A stretch of 64,000 bases of DNA from Chloroflexota bacterium (lineage in GTDB: Bacteria > Chloroflexota > Dormibacteria > Dormibacterales > Dormibacteraceae), in assembly GCA_005880315.1 (NCBI GenBank), contig VBHB01000078.1, positions 1 to 64,000 on the forward strand, given 5' to 3'. Shown one piece after another: positions 37,314 to 46,244 of the stretch. The position numbers were made by a program, and so were the translations under genes. How positions within the stretch are numbered: position 1 is the stretch's first letter; each line of letters begins with the position of its first letter. Below the pieces are notes generated by a model. That model saw only the letters and a program-made list of their open reading frames with translations, had not been told where the DNA came from and made no database searches.

Positions 37314-37592
37314 TCAATTCGGAAAGCCCATCTTGCGTGCTTCTGCGCAAGCTTTGTCCACAGCCTCGACATCGAATCTTAGACGCGCTCGCATAAGCTC
37401 CTTGACGCCCTCTTTGAGCCGTGTCACGGGCATCGGGTCCTCGTAGTGCAGCCAGTGATAGGCGATGGGCTCCGACCAGGTCTTGCCCGCGGCCGCGTAC
37501 ATGCGCCGGTGGGCGTCGACGACGATCAGCTCGACCCTGCGCAGAAGGCTGGGATCTCCCGAAACGATCGCGGCGAAGTCCTGCAGCGCCAT
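37314..37592 (-). CDS. small hypothetical protein
   Basis: plausible ORF MALQDFAAIVSGDPSLLRRVELIVVDAHRRMYAAAGKTW... Confidence 0.45.
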   Translation of the reverse strand: MALQDFAAIVSGDPSLLRRVELIVVDAHRRMYAAAGKTWSEPIAYHWLHYEDPMPVTRLKEGVKELMRARLRFDVEAVDKACAEARKMGFPN

Positions 37593-37627
37593 CCACTCCA
37601 GGAGGCCCTGAAGCCTGGCTCCCGCTC

Positions 37628-38644
37628 CTACTTGAGGTCCTCCACGACGGTGGGTCCGCCGGCGCCGGCATGCGCCCCGGCGGCGAGCTCGAACACGCTC
37701 GCCTTCAAGGCACATATGAAAGGAAGGTTCCGGTACAGCTCGCGGTAGTCGAGCCCGTAGCCGACCACGTAGTCGTTGGGAATCTGGAAGCCGACATATC
37801 GGACGGGCACCTTGACCAGGCGGCGGCCGGGACGGTCCAGCAGCGTGACCACCTCGATCGATTCCGCGCCGCGCTCACGCAGCTCCGACAGCACGTAGTC
37901 GAGGGTTAGGCCGGTGTTGACGATGTCCTCCACCAGCAAGACGTGCCGGCCCGCGATCGGGTAGTCGATGTCCCGTGCGATGCGGACGCGTTCCCGCGGC
38001 TGGGCGCCGGCGTATCGCCTGAGATCCAGGTAGTCGATGACGAACGGGACCTTGATCTGACGGGCGAGGTCGGCTAGGAAGAAGGTGACGCCCTTGAGGA
38101 CGCCGACCAGGACGATCGACTGCCCCCGGTAGTCGCGGGAGATCTTCCGCGCCAGCGCTCGCACGCGCGTCTCGAGCTCAACCGGAGATATGAGGATCTG
38201 GCCGATGTCCTCCTTGCGCAGGTGCTGGACTTCGAGCGATCCGTAGCCGGCCTTGGCGAGCAGCTGCTGGTAGTCCTTGCGGTACAGGAGCCTGACGTTG
38301 ACGTCGGGATAGATCTCGCGGAGCATCCGTAGCTTGCGGTTCTTGGGCGTCACCAGCGACTGCTTCATCGTGGTCAGCTCGATATACAGGTCGTGCTCGG
38401 GCAGATAGAAGTCGGGCGTGAACATCTCCGACACCTTCGTGCCATCCCAAGCGACGGGGAACGACACCGGCTCGTATACCCACCGAATTCGGTAGTAGTC
38501 GAGAAAGCGAGCGAATTCTTGCTCGGACGGATGAGCGAACTCGATCCTCGAGTGCGCCGGCCCGGATCGCCTGACGAGACGCGATCTTTGGCGGACTGGG
38601 CGGCGCCATTTCTGCGGAACGGAGAGATGGACGGACGACGCCAA
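37628..38644 (-). CDS. hypoxanthine phosphoribosyltransferase with N-terminal PD-(D/E)XK-like domain
   Basis: HPRT motifs VGVLKGVTFFLADL, LLVEDIVNTGLTLDYVL; N-terminal FTPDFYLPEHDLYIELTTMKQSLVTPKNRK. Confidence 0.85.
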   Translation of the reverse strand: MASSVHLSVPQKWRRPVRQRSRLVRRSGPAHSRIEFAHPSEQEFARFLDYYRIRWVYEPVSFPVAWDGTKVSEMFTPDFYLPEHDLYIELTTMKQSLVTPKNRKLRMLREIYPDVNVRLLYRKDYQQLLAKAGYGSLEVQHLRKEDIGQILISPVELETRVRALARKISRDYRGQSIVLVGVLKGVTFFLADLARQIKVPFVIDYLDLRRYAGAQPRERVRIARDIDYPIAGRHVLLVEDIVNTGLTLDYVLSELRERGAESIEVVTLLDRPGRRLVKVPVRYVGFQIPNDYVVGYGLDYRELYRNLPFICALKASVFELAAGAHAGAGGPTVVEDLK

Positions 38645-38689
38645 GGAAACGCCGAGATTGTACTCTCAGCCTAGGAGTTGCCACGGGCG

Positions 38690-39310
38690 ATGAGCACACC
38701 GGCGCAGAAGATGGTCGCCGAGCAGCTGCTGCCAAACGGCGTCACCGATCCCCGCGTGATCGAGGCTATGTCCCAGGTTCCGCGCGAGGAGTTCCTGTCG
38801 GGACGGCTCCGCCGGCATGCATACGAAAACCGCGCGCTCGCCATCGAATGCGGCCAGACGATCTCCCAACCGCTCGTGGTGGCGCTGATGACCCAGGCGC
38901 TCGCGCCGCGACCCGGGGACCGCGCGCTCGAGGTCGGCACAGGATCGGGCTACCAGGCCGCCGTGCTGAGCCGGCTCGTCAGTCACCTGGTCACGCTGGA
39001 GCTCGAGCCTGCGCTGGCGGAGCACGCGTCCGAGACGCTGCGGCGGCTGGGCTACTCGAACGTCGAGGTGGCCGTCGCGGACGGCGCCCAGGGCTGGCCC
39101 GCATATGCCCCGTACGACATCATCCTGGTCGCGGCCGCTTCACCTGAATTGCCGTTGGCGCTGATCGACCAGCTGTCGCCGCAAGGCCGCCTGGTCATTC
39201 CGCTGGGACGAGCTTCGGACGAGCACCAGGACCTCCGCCTTTACGAACGCCACGGCGACGACATGATGTCGCGGTCGCTGTTCCCGGTCCGGTTCGTCCC
39301 GCTACGGTGA
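38690..39310 (+). CDS. pcm: protein-L-isoaspartate O-methyltransferase
   Basis: VPREEFL, ISQPLVVALMTQAL, ALEVGTGSGYQAAVLSRL. Confidence 0.92.
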   Translation: MSTPAQKMVAEQLLPNGVTDPRVIEAMSQVPREEFLSGRLRRHAYENRALAIECGQTISQPLVVALMTQALAPRPGDRALEVGTGSGYQAAVLSRLVSHLVTLELEPALAEHASETLRRLGYSNVEVAVADGAQGWPAYAPYDIILVAAASPELPLALIDQLSPQGRLVIPLGRASDEHQDLRLYERHGDDMMSRSLFPVRFVPLR

Positions 39311-42145
39311 GGGCGAAGGGGAGGCGCGAGACGGTGGAGTCGGCGACGGCGAGGCGGTCCCGGCCGACGGCGCCGTCCCGGTGATCTTCTGCAGCTGCTG
39401 CAGGATCTTGCCGACCTGGTCCATCTCCGCGGCGAAGCCCGCGAAGTTGCCGCTTTTCAAGTCAATGTAGGCGGCGTTGTAGTGATCGTTGGCCTGGGCA
39501 ACCAGGTCTTCGATCTGCTTCACCTGGGCCGCGGTGAGCGTCGCCGGCGGTGGCGTGGTGTTCGTCGGCGGGCTCGCGGTCCCGACGAGCTGATCGATAG
39601 CCTGCTGCAGAGTGTCGGCGTAGGCGACGTTGTCCTGGTCGGCGAGGATCACCTTCTTCAGCTCGGGCAGGCTCGACCCGGATGTGGCTTTGAGGTAGAT
39701 CGGCTCGAAGTACAGGAACGAGTCGCCGACCGGCACCACCAGGAGGTTGCCTTGCTGCACCTGTGACCCGGTGCCATGGAAGAGCGTGAAGTCTCGTGAG
39801 ATCACCGGGTCCTGGTTGATGCGGTTGGCCACCTGCTGCGGGCCGAAAATCACCTTGTCTTTGGGGAGGACGAAAGACACGTACTCGCCGTAATGGGACC
39901 CGTCGTTGCGAGCCGCCATCCACGACGTCAGGTTGTTCTTGTTGTGAGGGGTGAACGGCATGATGAGCAGATACTCCGGTGTCTGCTCGCCAGGGAGCCG
40001 GAAGAGCACGTAGTAGGGCGACACCGCGGTGGGCGGATTGCCCGGGGCTGCCGGCGCCGTCGGGATGTCCCATACGTCTTCGCGGGCGAAGAAGACCTTG
40101 GGGTCGGTGATGTGGTACGTCGCGTAGATCTGGATCTGGGTGTTGAAGAGGTCGAGGGGCACGCGAATGTGCGCCCGCAGGCTCGCCGGCATCGCGTCCG
40201 ACGGCGTGAACAGGTGCGGGAAGGTGGCCTCGTAGGCCTGGATGATCGGATCCTTCGGGTCGAACACATAGAACACCGCTGTGCCTTCGTACGCGTCGAT
40301 GACGACCTTCACCGAGTTGCGGATGTAATTGATCTCGCTGTTGCCCTGGAACAGGACGGTCTGCGAGTAGGGATAAGTGCTTCCCGTCGTGTAGGCGTCG
40401 ACGATCCAGTAGAGATGGCCGTCGACGACGACGACATACGGGTCCGAGTCGTAGTTGAGGAAGGGAGCGATCTCGTTGACCCGGTCGATGATCTGGCGCC
40501 GGTAGAGCATCAACGTCTGGCTGGTGACCTGGCCTGAGACCAGCAGGTTGAAGTCTCCGAGCTTGAGCGACCACATCGCCCGATTCACCGTCGTCATCGG
40601 CACCCCGTGCGTGCCTTTGTAGTTGTTATAAACGTCGGGGTTGGATGGGTAGTCGAACTCCTTGTTGGTGTTCGGCGCCAGGACGTAGTCGGTAGTCGCT
40701 TCGCCGAAGTAGATCGCCGGCTGTGTCACCGCGATCTGGCCCGCGGGTGGAATGTCGCGGATCACGTAGTCAGGCAGGCCCTCGCCCACCACCGCGTTGA
40801 CGGGGCTGGCGGCCACGCCGTACCCGTGTGTGTACTGCAGGTGCCGGTTGACCCAGTTCTTGGCCGCGTCAGGCAACTTGTTGAAGTCGAACTCGCGCGC
40901 GCCGATCTCCAGCGAGGTGTACTGGTTGTTGACGTTATAGCGGTCGATATCGATTCGATTGAACGAGTAGTAGGTACGGATCGTCTGCTGCTGGTCGTAC
41001 GTGTCGATGAGCGGCGCGAAGTCCCAAAGCCGCAGGTTGTTGATGGTCACGCGGTCGTTCTGGACGTCGGCCAGGGTCAGCGGCTTGTCGCCCGTGAACT
41101 GGCTGACGCTCACATGGCTCAATCCGTAGGCCGCTCGCGTGCCGGCAATCTCCCGATCGATGTAGGGAAGCTCATATGTCTGCGCGTTCGGCGTGACGAA
41201 GGCGTACTGGACGACCGCGGGATAGATCCCTCCGATCAGCAGAAACGCCACCCAGACGAGCGCTGCGGTCACCCCCAGCCACAGCCGGCGCAGCCATACG
41301 TTGACGAGCAGGGCGCCGCCCAGCACGACCGCCAGCCCGGACTGGAACGTGATGATCGGCAGCCTCGCGTTGACGTCCGTGTACGCGGCGCCCCAAACCA
41401 CGTTGGTGTTGTGCTGATAGAGAAGGTCATACCGCCCAAGCCACATGAACGCTCCGAGAACGATCGCGAACATTGCCAGCAGGGCGGACAGGTGCCCGAT
41501 CGCGAGTGGGCTGAGGTTGAGGTCGAACGTGTCGCCACGCCACGCGTAAATGACGCCGACCAGCAGGGGGGTCAGGAATCCCAGGCCGAGCGCCCAGTTG
41601 ACCACCGAGTGCAAGAACGGCAGCGTCAACAGATAAAAGGAGATGTCCTGCCCGAGCACGGGGTCCGTGACGCCGGTCGGCTTCGCATGCTGGAACAGGG
41701 CCAGGCTCTGCCACTGCGTGCCCGCCCCGCCGGAGAGCACGAGCGCCACCAGGATTGACGCGCCCAGGGCGGCGCCGCCGATGCCGCTTCGGATGCTCGA
41801 GCGCCTGATCCCGACGGCGCGCAGGCTGGGGCCCGATCGCAACCGCAGCGCGATGAGGACGTTGGCCGCCAGGTAGATGAGCGCGAGAGCGAAGCTGGCC
41901 ACGAAGAGCGCGACCTGCATCGAGAGCCTGGTGGTGAAGACGTCCTTGAAGCCGAGCGCGTCGTACCACTGCATCTCGGTGAAGAACCAAACGACCGGGC
42001 TGGCGAAGAAGAAGATGAGGACCGCCAGGCCGAACAGCCCGGCGCCGACCCAGAAGCGCCGGGGCGGGCGAGGAAACCGAATCTCTCGGGGCTCGAACGG
42101 TCCGCCGCGCTCGAACGGATCAAACGGCCGGTACCGGCGGGTCAT
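39302..42145 (-). CDS. UPF0182 family membrane protein
   Basis: long polytopic N-terminus then NLRLWDFAPLIDTYDQQQTIRTYYSF, YTHGYGVAASPVNAV. Confidence 0.9.
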   Translation of the reverse strand: MTRRYRPFDPFERGGPFEPREIRFPRPPRRFWVGAGLFGLAVLIFFFASPVVWFFTEMQWYDALGFKDVFTTRLSMQVALFVASFALALIYLAANVLIALRLRSGPSLRAVGIRRSSIRSGIGGAALGASILVALVLSGGAGTQWQSLALFQHAKPTGVTDPVLGQDISFYLLTLPFLHSVVNWALGLGFLTPLLVGVIYAWRGDTFDLNLSPLAIGHLSALLAMFAIVLGAFMWLGRYDLLYQHNTNVVWGAAYTDVNARLPIITFQSGLAVVLGGALLVNVWLRRLWLGVTAALVWVAFLLIGGIYPAVVQYAFVTPNAQTYELPYIDREIAGTRAAYGLSHVSVSQFTGDKPLTLADVQNDRVTINNLRLWDFAPLIDTYDQQQTIRTYYSFNRIDIDRYNVNNQYTSLEIGAREFDFNKLPDAAKNWVNRHLQYTHGYGVAASPVNAVVGEGLPDYVIRDIPPAGQIAVTQPAIYFGEATTDYVLAPNTNKEFDYPSNPDVYNNYKGTHGVPMTTVNRAMWSLKLGDFNLLVSGQVTSQTLMLYRRQIIDRVNEIAPFLNYDSDPYVVVVDGHLYWIVDAYTTGSTYPYSQTVLFQGNSEINYIRNSVKVVIDAYEGTAVFYVFDPKDPIIQAYEATFPHLFTPSDAMPASLRAHIRVPLDLFNTQIQIYATYHITDPKVFFAREDVWDIPTAPAAPGNPPTAVSPYYVLFRLPGEQTPEYLLIMPFTPHNKNNLTSWMAARNDGSHYGEYVSFVLPKDKVIFGPQQVANRINQDPVISRDFTLFHGTGSQVQQGNLLVVPVGDSFLYFEPIYLKATSGSSLPELKKVILADQDNVAYADTLQQAIDQLVGTASPPTNTTPPPATLTAAQVKQIEDLVAQANDHYNAAYIDLKSGNFAGFAAEMDQVGKILQQLQKITGTAPSAGTASPSPTPPSRASPSPSP

Positions 42146-42173
42146 CTGCCTCCGAAGCTTAGACGGTTCCCTT

Positions 42174-42204
42174 ATGAGCGAAAACCTCGGCGGTTTTCGC
42201 TCAT
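42174..42204. repeat. perfect inverted repeat ATGAGCGAAAACC-TCGGC-GGTTTTCGCTCAT
   Basis: 13-bp perfect arms; left arm recurs at 42348-42360. Confidence 0.85.
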
Positions 42205-42280
42205 CGCCCGGTCGGCTGCGCCGACGGGGCTGCTCACTTTCCCCGGGATCGGATTGATTGAAAGGGCTAGCGCACACACC

Positions 42281-42430
42281 GCGTCGGCGGTAAGAGCAAC
42301 GTCGGGGACGGCCGGAATAATCCGGCCTACATGCCACGCGGTGCTGTATGAGCGAAAACCTCGGCGGAGTCAGCGGTACGAGCAACGCCGGGGGCCGGAG
42401 TAATCCGGCCTACACGCCATGAGGTGCTGT
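42281..42430. repeat. two diverged copies of a ~65-bp unit containing GGCCGGAxTAATCCGGCC hairpins
   Basis: copy A 42281-42347, copy B 42368-42430. Confidence 0.8.
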
Positions 42431-43390
42431 TTCTAGAGCGCGGTCGTCGGCGGTGAAATCCATGTTTGCATCGGACGGCGGGTTGTCCAGGTGCCAGCGG
42501 ACGGTGGTGCGCAGAGTCTCGACCGGATCCGAGGTCGTCCAGCCGAGCAATGTTCGCGCTCGGTGCGCGCTGGCGGCGATGTGCTGCGGCATGGTGCCGG
42601 TCGGCTTCAGGTCTTCCGGCAGCGCGGCGTCGTCGACCCGTACCAACTCCGCTTCGGAGCCAGCGGCCTCGACGATCATGTGCGCCCACATCCGCATCGA
42701 GAAGGTGCGGTCCTCGCAGAGATTGAGCGCGATACCTCTCGTCGCCGGCGACTCGAGTGCCAGCCGCGCGCCGCGCGCGATATCGCGCACATAGCCTCGG
42801 CATGCGAGCCACATGCCCGCGCCGAATGGGATGCGCCGGCGTCCGCCGCGGACTCGCCGCAGGATGAACTCCTCCCGGCGCTGGTAGTCGTGCTCCCCGT
42901 AGACCATCGGCAGTCGCAAGGCGGTGGCCCCGGCGGGGAGGTATTCGTCCTCAACGTCCAGCTTGTCGTAGTCGTCCATGTCCGGGAGGCGGCCGCGGTA
43001 CGGGTAACGCTCTAGCCGGACGGGTGAATCCTCGTCGATGGGCACGGGGTCGGTCTCACGCTGCTCGTGGAGCGCGCCGAAAGCGCGATACACATCGATG
43101 CTCGAGATGACCGCGAGCCTGATTCCGCCAGGCAAGGCATCCAGAGCCGCCTGCGCGTCCGCACGCGAAAGTGCCCGGCAGTCGATCGCCGCATCAGGCT
43201 GGAACGCGGCGAGCTCGGCGCGATGGTCGCGCAGCTGCGAGCGGTCAGTATGAAGATGTTTCGCGGCCGGCAGTCCCTCCGGCTCGAGCGTCCCGCGGTG
43301 CACGATCAGCAGCTCGTGGCCCGCCGCGGCCAGCTCGTCGACGATGGCGCGGCCTATGAACCGCGTGCCGCCGAGGATGACTGCTCTCAG
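42410..43390 (-). CDS. NAD-dependent epimerase/dehydratase
   Basis: LRAVILGGTRFIGRAIVDEL Rossmann start requires CTG at 43390; VISSIDVYRAFG, RLPMVYGEHDYQRR. Confidence 0.85.
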   Translation of the reverse strand: MRAVILGGTRFIGRAIVDELAAAGHELLIVHRGTLEPEGLPAAKHLHTDRSQLRDHRAELAAFQPDAAIDCRALSRADAQAALDALPGGIRLAVISSIDVYRAFGALHEQRETDPVPIDEDSPVRLERYPYRGRLPDMDDYDKLDVEDEYLPAGATALRLPMVYGEHDYQRREEFILRRVRGGRRRIPFGAGMWLACRGYVRDIARGARLALESPATRGIALNLCEDRTFSMRMWAHMIVEAAGSEAELVRVDDAALPEDLKPTGTMPQHIAASAHRARTLLGWTTSDPVETLRTTVRWHLDNPPSDANMDFTADDRALETAPHGV

Positions 43391-44028
43391 CCCTTCTCCT
43401 TGACCTTCTCCCCGGTGGGGAGGGGCGATGCCACATGCGGGTTCTTATCGACGATCAGGTCGATGAGGCCCCAGTCCTTGGCCTCCTCGGGATTCATGAA
43501 GAAGTCGCGCTCCATCGCGCGCTCGACGTCCTCCAGCGGCCGGCCCGTGTGCTTCGCGTAGATGCGCGCCATCGCCTCGCGCTGGCGGAGGATCTCCTGG
43601 GCGTGCAGCTGGATGTCGGTCGCCTGTCCCTGGATGCCCTGCGTGAACGGCTGATGGATGAGGATCTGCGCGTGTGGCAGCGACATCCGCATGCCCGACG
43701 TTCCGCCGGCAAGCAGGATCGATGCCCCGCTCGCTGCCAGCCCCGTACACAGCGTTCCCACCTTGGGGCCGACGTACTGCATGGCGTCATAGACGGACAG
43801 CGCAGCGGTCAGCGAGCCACCTGGACTGTTGATATAGAGCTGGATGTCGCGGTCCGGCGCCTCGTTCTCGAGGAACAGGAGCTGCGCCGTCACATTGCTC
43901 GCGAGCTCGTCGTCGATGACGCCGCGCACGAAGACCACGCCGTCTTTCAGCAGCCGGGAGTAGATGTCATAGGCGCGCTCGCCGCGCCCGTCGTTGGTGA
44001 TCACGGTCGGAATCAGGTGCATCGTCAC
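43387..44028 (-). CDS. clpP: ATP-dependent Clp protease proteolytic subunit
   Basis: INSPGGSLTAALSVYDAM, GLAASGASILLAGG, LPHAQILIHQP. Confidence 0.96.
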   Translation of the reverse strand: MTMHLIPTVITNDGRGERAYDIYSRLLKDGVVFVRGVIDDELASNVTAQLLFLENEAPDRDIQLYINSPGGSLTAALSVYDAMQYVGPKVGTLCTGLAASGASILLAGGTSGMRMSLPHAQILIHQPFTQGIQGQATDIQLHAQEILRQREAMARIYAKHTGRPLEDVERAMERDFFMNPEEAKDWGLIDLIVDKNPHVASPLPTGEKVKEKG

Positions 44029-44451
44029 TTACCTCCTGGTGTCAAAGCCGATTCGTGGCCTGGCCTTGGGTGGCGGGTTGGACATGGCCATGTACGCGCT
44101 GAAGTCGGCGACGCTGCGCAGCGCCTCGAGCGGGAGGCTCGCCGTTGCGAGCCGGAGCTTGGCCGGCGGGTCCTCGGGCCACGAGGGCCGATCCGAGTCG
44201 GCGCCGAGCAGCCGAGCGAGCTCCGCGTAGAGGTCTGCCGGACGAATCCCCAGCGCGTGCGCGACCGCCAGCAGCCTTTCGGTCGAGACCTCCTTCCGGC
44301 CTCGCTCGACCTCGGAAAGATGGGCCGGAGAGAGCCCGGCTTCGGCCGCCACCTCGGTCAGGGTCCGGTGAGCCGCCTCACGCCGCTGCCGGATCACTGC
44401 CCCGAGGGCGCCACGGACGATGTGGGCTGATTCGCTGTAGGCGAAAGGCAT
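44029..44451 (-). CDS. XRE/ClgR-like transcriptional regulator
   Basis: LTEVAAEAGLSPAHLSEVERGRKEVSTERLLAVAHALGI HTH, immediately upstream of clpP. Confidence 0.85.
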   Translation of the reverse strand: MPFAYSESAHIVRGALGAVIRQRREAAHRTLTEVAAEAGLSPAHLSEVERGRKEVSTERLLAVAHALGIRPADLYAELARLLGADSDRPSWPEDPPAKLRLATASLPLEALRSVADFSAYMAMSNPPPKARPRIGFDTRR

Positions 44452-44467
44452 TCTTCTGTAGCGAAGT

Positions 44468-44995
44468 CTACCGGAAGGTGGGGCGCGGTGGCGGGGGAAT
44501 CGCGCGGCGCTCGGCTTCGGTCTTGGCCCTGCGTCTTTGCAGCTCGAGGTTCAGGCTCTCCTCGCCACGGGCCATGGCCCAGCGGTGGTTGGCGCCGAAG
44601 ATGGGGCGGAAGATGAAGGTCCCGTATCGAAGGAGCGGCTTGTCGGCCCGGATCCGCCAGTCGTAGATGACGTCCACGACGCCTTCCGACTCTTCGAAGG
44701 TCCAGACGCCGGTGCCGACGAAGTCGCCCTCGGCAGCGAGCGTGAAGCCATCGAACCCACGCGATTCGGTGACTGCGAAGCGCCAGCGCAGCGTGTAGGG
44801 CAGCCATCCTTTCGTGTAGAGGTCGATGACGCGGCCGACGTGGGTGACCGGGTCGCCGGGATCGAGCTCGTGCACCTCGAGGTAGACCGACGGCCACCAG
44901 CGCGCGAGGCTGAGCGGGTCGCCAAGCACCTCCGCCACCTCGCGCGCCGTGCCTCGAATCTTCCAGCGCGTGACGAAGTGGTACTCAGCCGCCAT
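44468..44995 (-). CDS. SRPBCC/polyketide cyclase-like protein
   Basis: FVTRWKIRGTAREVAEVLGDPLSLARWWPSVY. Confidence 0.8.
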   Translation of the reverse strand: MAAEYHFVTRWKIRGTAREVAEVLGDPLSLARWWPSVYLEVHELDPGDPVTHVGRVIDLYTKGWLPYTLRWRFAVTESRGFDGFTLAAEGDFVGTGVWTFEESEGVVDVIYDWRIRADKPLLRYGTFIFRPIFGANHRWAMARGEESLNLELQRRRAKTEAERRAIPPPPRPTFR

Positions 44996-45020
44996 CAGTG
45001 ACCTCGGGTGCTGGGCACCG

Positions 45021-46244
45021 CTAGTCCTTGAGGTTGTTGGGGTCCAGCAGCTCCTGCTTGGGGCGGTCGATGTGCTGGCGCGACCGCATGATCTCGATGA
45101 GCTTCTTGCGGCCCTTCGGCGGCCCGATCATGATCGCGCCCACCAGCCTGTCGTCTTTGAAGAAGAGCTTGCGATAGAACTTCTCTTCGAAGCTGTAGGT
45201 GCGCACCGACTCGAGGCCGGGCTGCACGTCGGGCGTCACTCCCATCACCGCCAGCGTCGAGCCGAACATGGTCGTCGTGTACGTGGGCACGTCGAAGAAG
45301 TCCTCGTCCGCCCCCGCCATGTTGCGAGCAGCCACACGGCCGTGGGCCTCGGCGTTGTCCCACGTGCCCATCTGGTTGTGGCGTTCGACCATCAGGTCGT
45401 AGAACACCGCGATGTCGCCGGCGGCATAGACGTCTGGCGCCGACGTGCGCAGCTTGGAATCGGTGACGATGCCTTTGTCCAGCTTGACCGTGCCGCCGTT
45501 CACCGGCTCGGTGTAGTAGTCGAGCCCGACGCCATACGTGAGCAGGTCGAACTCGACGCGCTTGCCGTTGACGGTCTCGGCCAGGAAGCGACCGTTGAGG
45601 CGGCTGAACTTCTGCACCTCGTCGGATGTGACGAACTCCACGCCCTGGGCCTCTCCGAGCTGCCGGCACAATTGTCCGCCCTCCTCGTCGAGGACATAGC
45701 GGAGGAACCACGGCCCGCGCATGATCCAGGTGAGCTGGGCCTTCTTGCGGAAGCTCACCCCCTCGGCGAGCTCGTACCCGATGAAGCTGCCGCCCATCAC
45801 CAGCACGCGCTCGGCGGTATCGGCCTTCTCGATGATGGCGTCGGTGTCGTCGAGGGTCTGGAAGCCGATGGTCTGCGAGACCTCATCGCAGCCCGGCCAC
45901 GGCGGCGGCTTCGGGCGGCCGCCGGTCGCCACCAGCAGCGCGTCGTACGCATGCTCTTTGCCGGTGTTGGTGCGCACGACCTTGCGCGTCACGTCAACCT
46001 CGGTCGCCCACGTCTCGAAGTGGATTTCCAGGTTCTGCCTCGCGTAGTCCTCGACTTTCCGCATGAAGACTTTCTCGCGGCGCACCTGGCCGCGCAGGTA
46101 CCGGGGCAGGGCGACGCGGTTGTAGAGGGGGTGACGCTCGGCGGCGATCATGACGATCGACGCATCGGCGTCGAGCTTGCGAAGATCCTCCGCGGCCGTC
46201 TGCCCGGCGATGCCGTTGCCGACGATTACGTAACGACGACTCAA
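45021..46244 (-). CDS. NAD(P)/FAD-dependent oxidoreductase
   Basis: YVIVGNGIAGQTAAEDLRKLDADASIVMIAAE, RVLVMGGSFIGYELAE. Confidence 0.88.
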   Translation of the reverse strand: MSRRYVIVGNGIAGQTAAEDLRKLDADASIVMIAAERHPLYNRVALPRYLRGQVRREKVFMRKVEDYARQNLEIHFETWATEVDVTRKVVRTNTGKEHAYDALLVATGGRPKPPPWPGCDEVSQTIGFQTLDDTDAIIEKADTAERVLVMGGSFIGYELAEGVSFRKKAQLTWIMRGPWFLRYVLDEEGGQLCRQLGEAQGVEFVTSDEVQKFSRLNGRFLAETVNGKRVEFDLLTYGVGLDYYTEPVNGGTVKLDKGIVTDSKLRTSAPDVYAAGDIAVFYDLMVERHNQMGTWDNAEAHGRVAARNMAGADEDFFDVPTYTTTMFGSTLAVMGVTPDVQPGLESVRTYSFEEKFYRKLFFKDDRLVGAIMIGPPKGRKKLIEIMRSRQHIDRPKQELLDPNNLKD

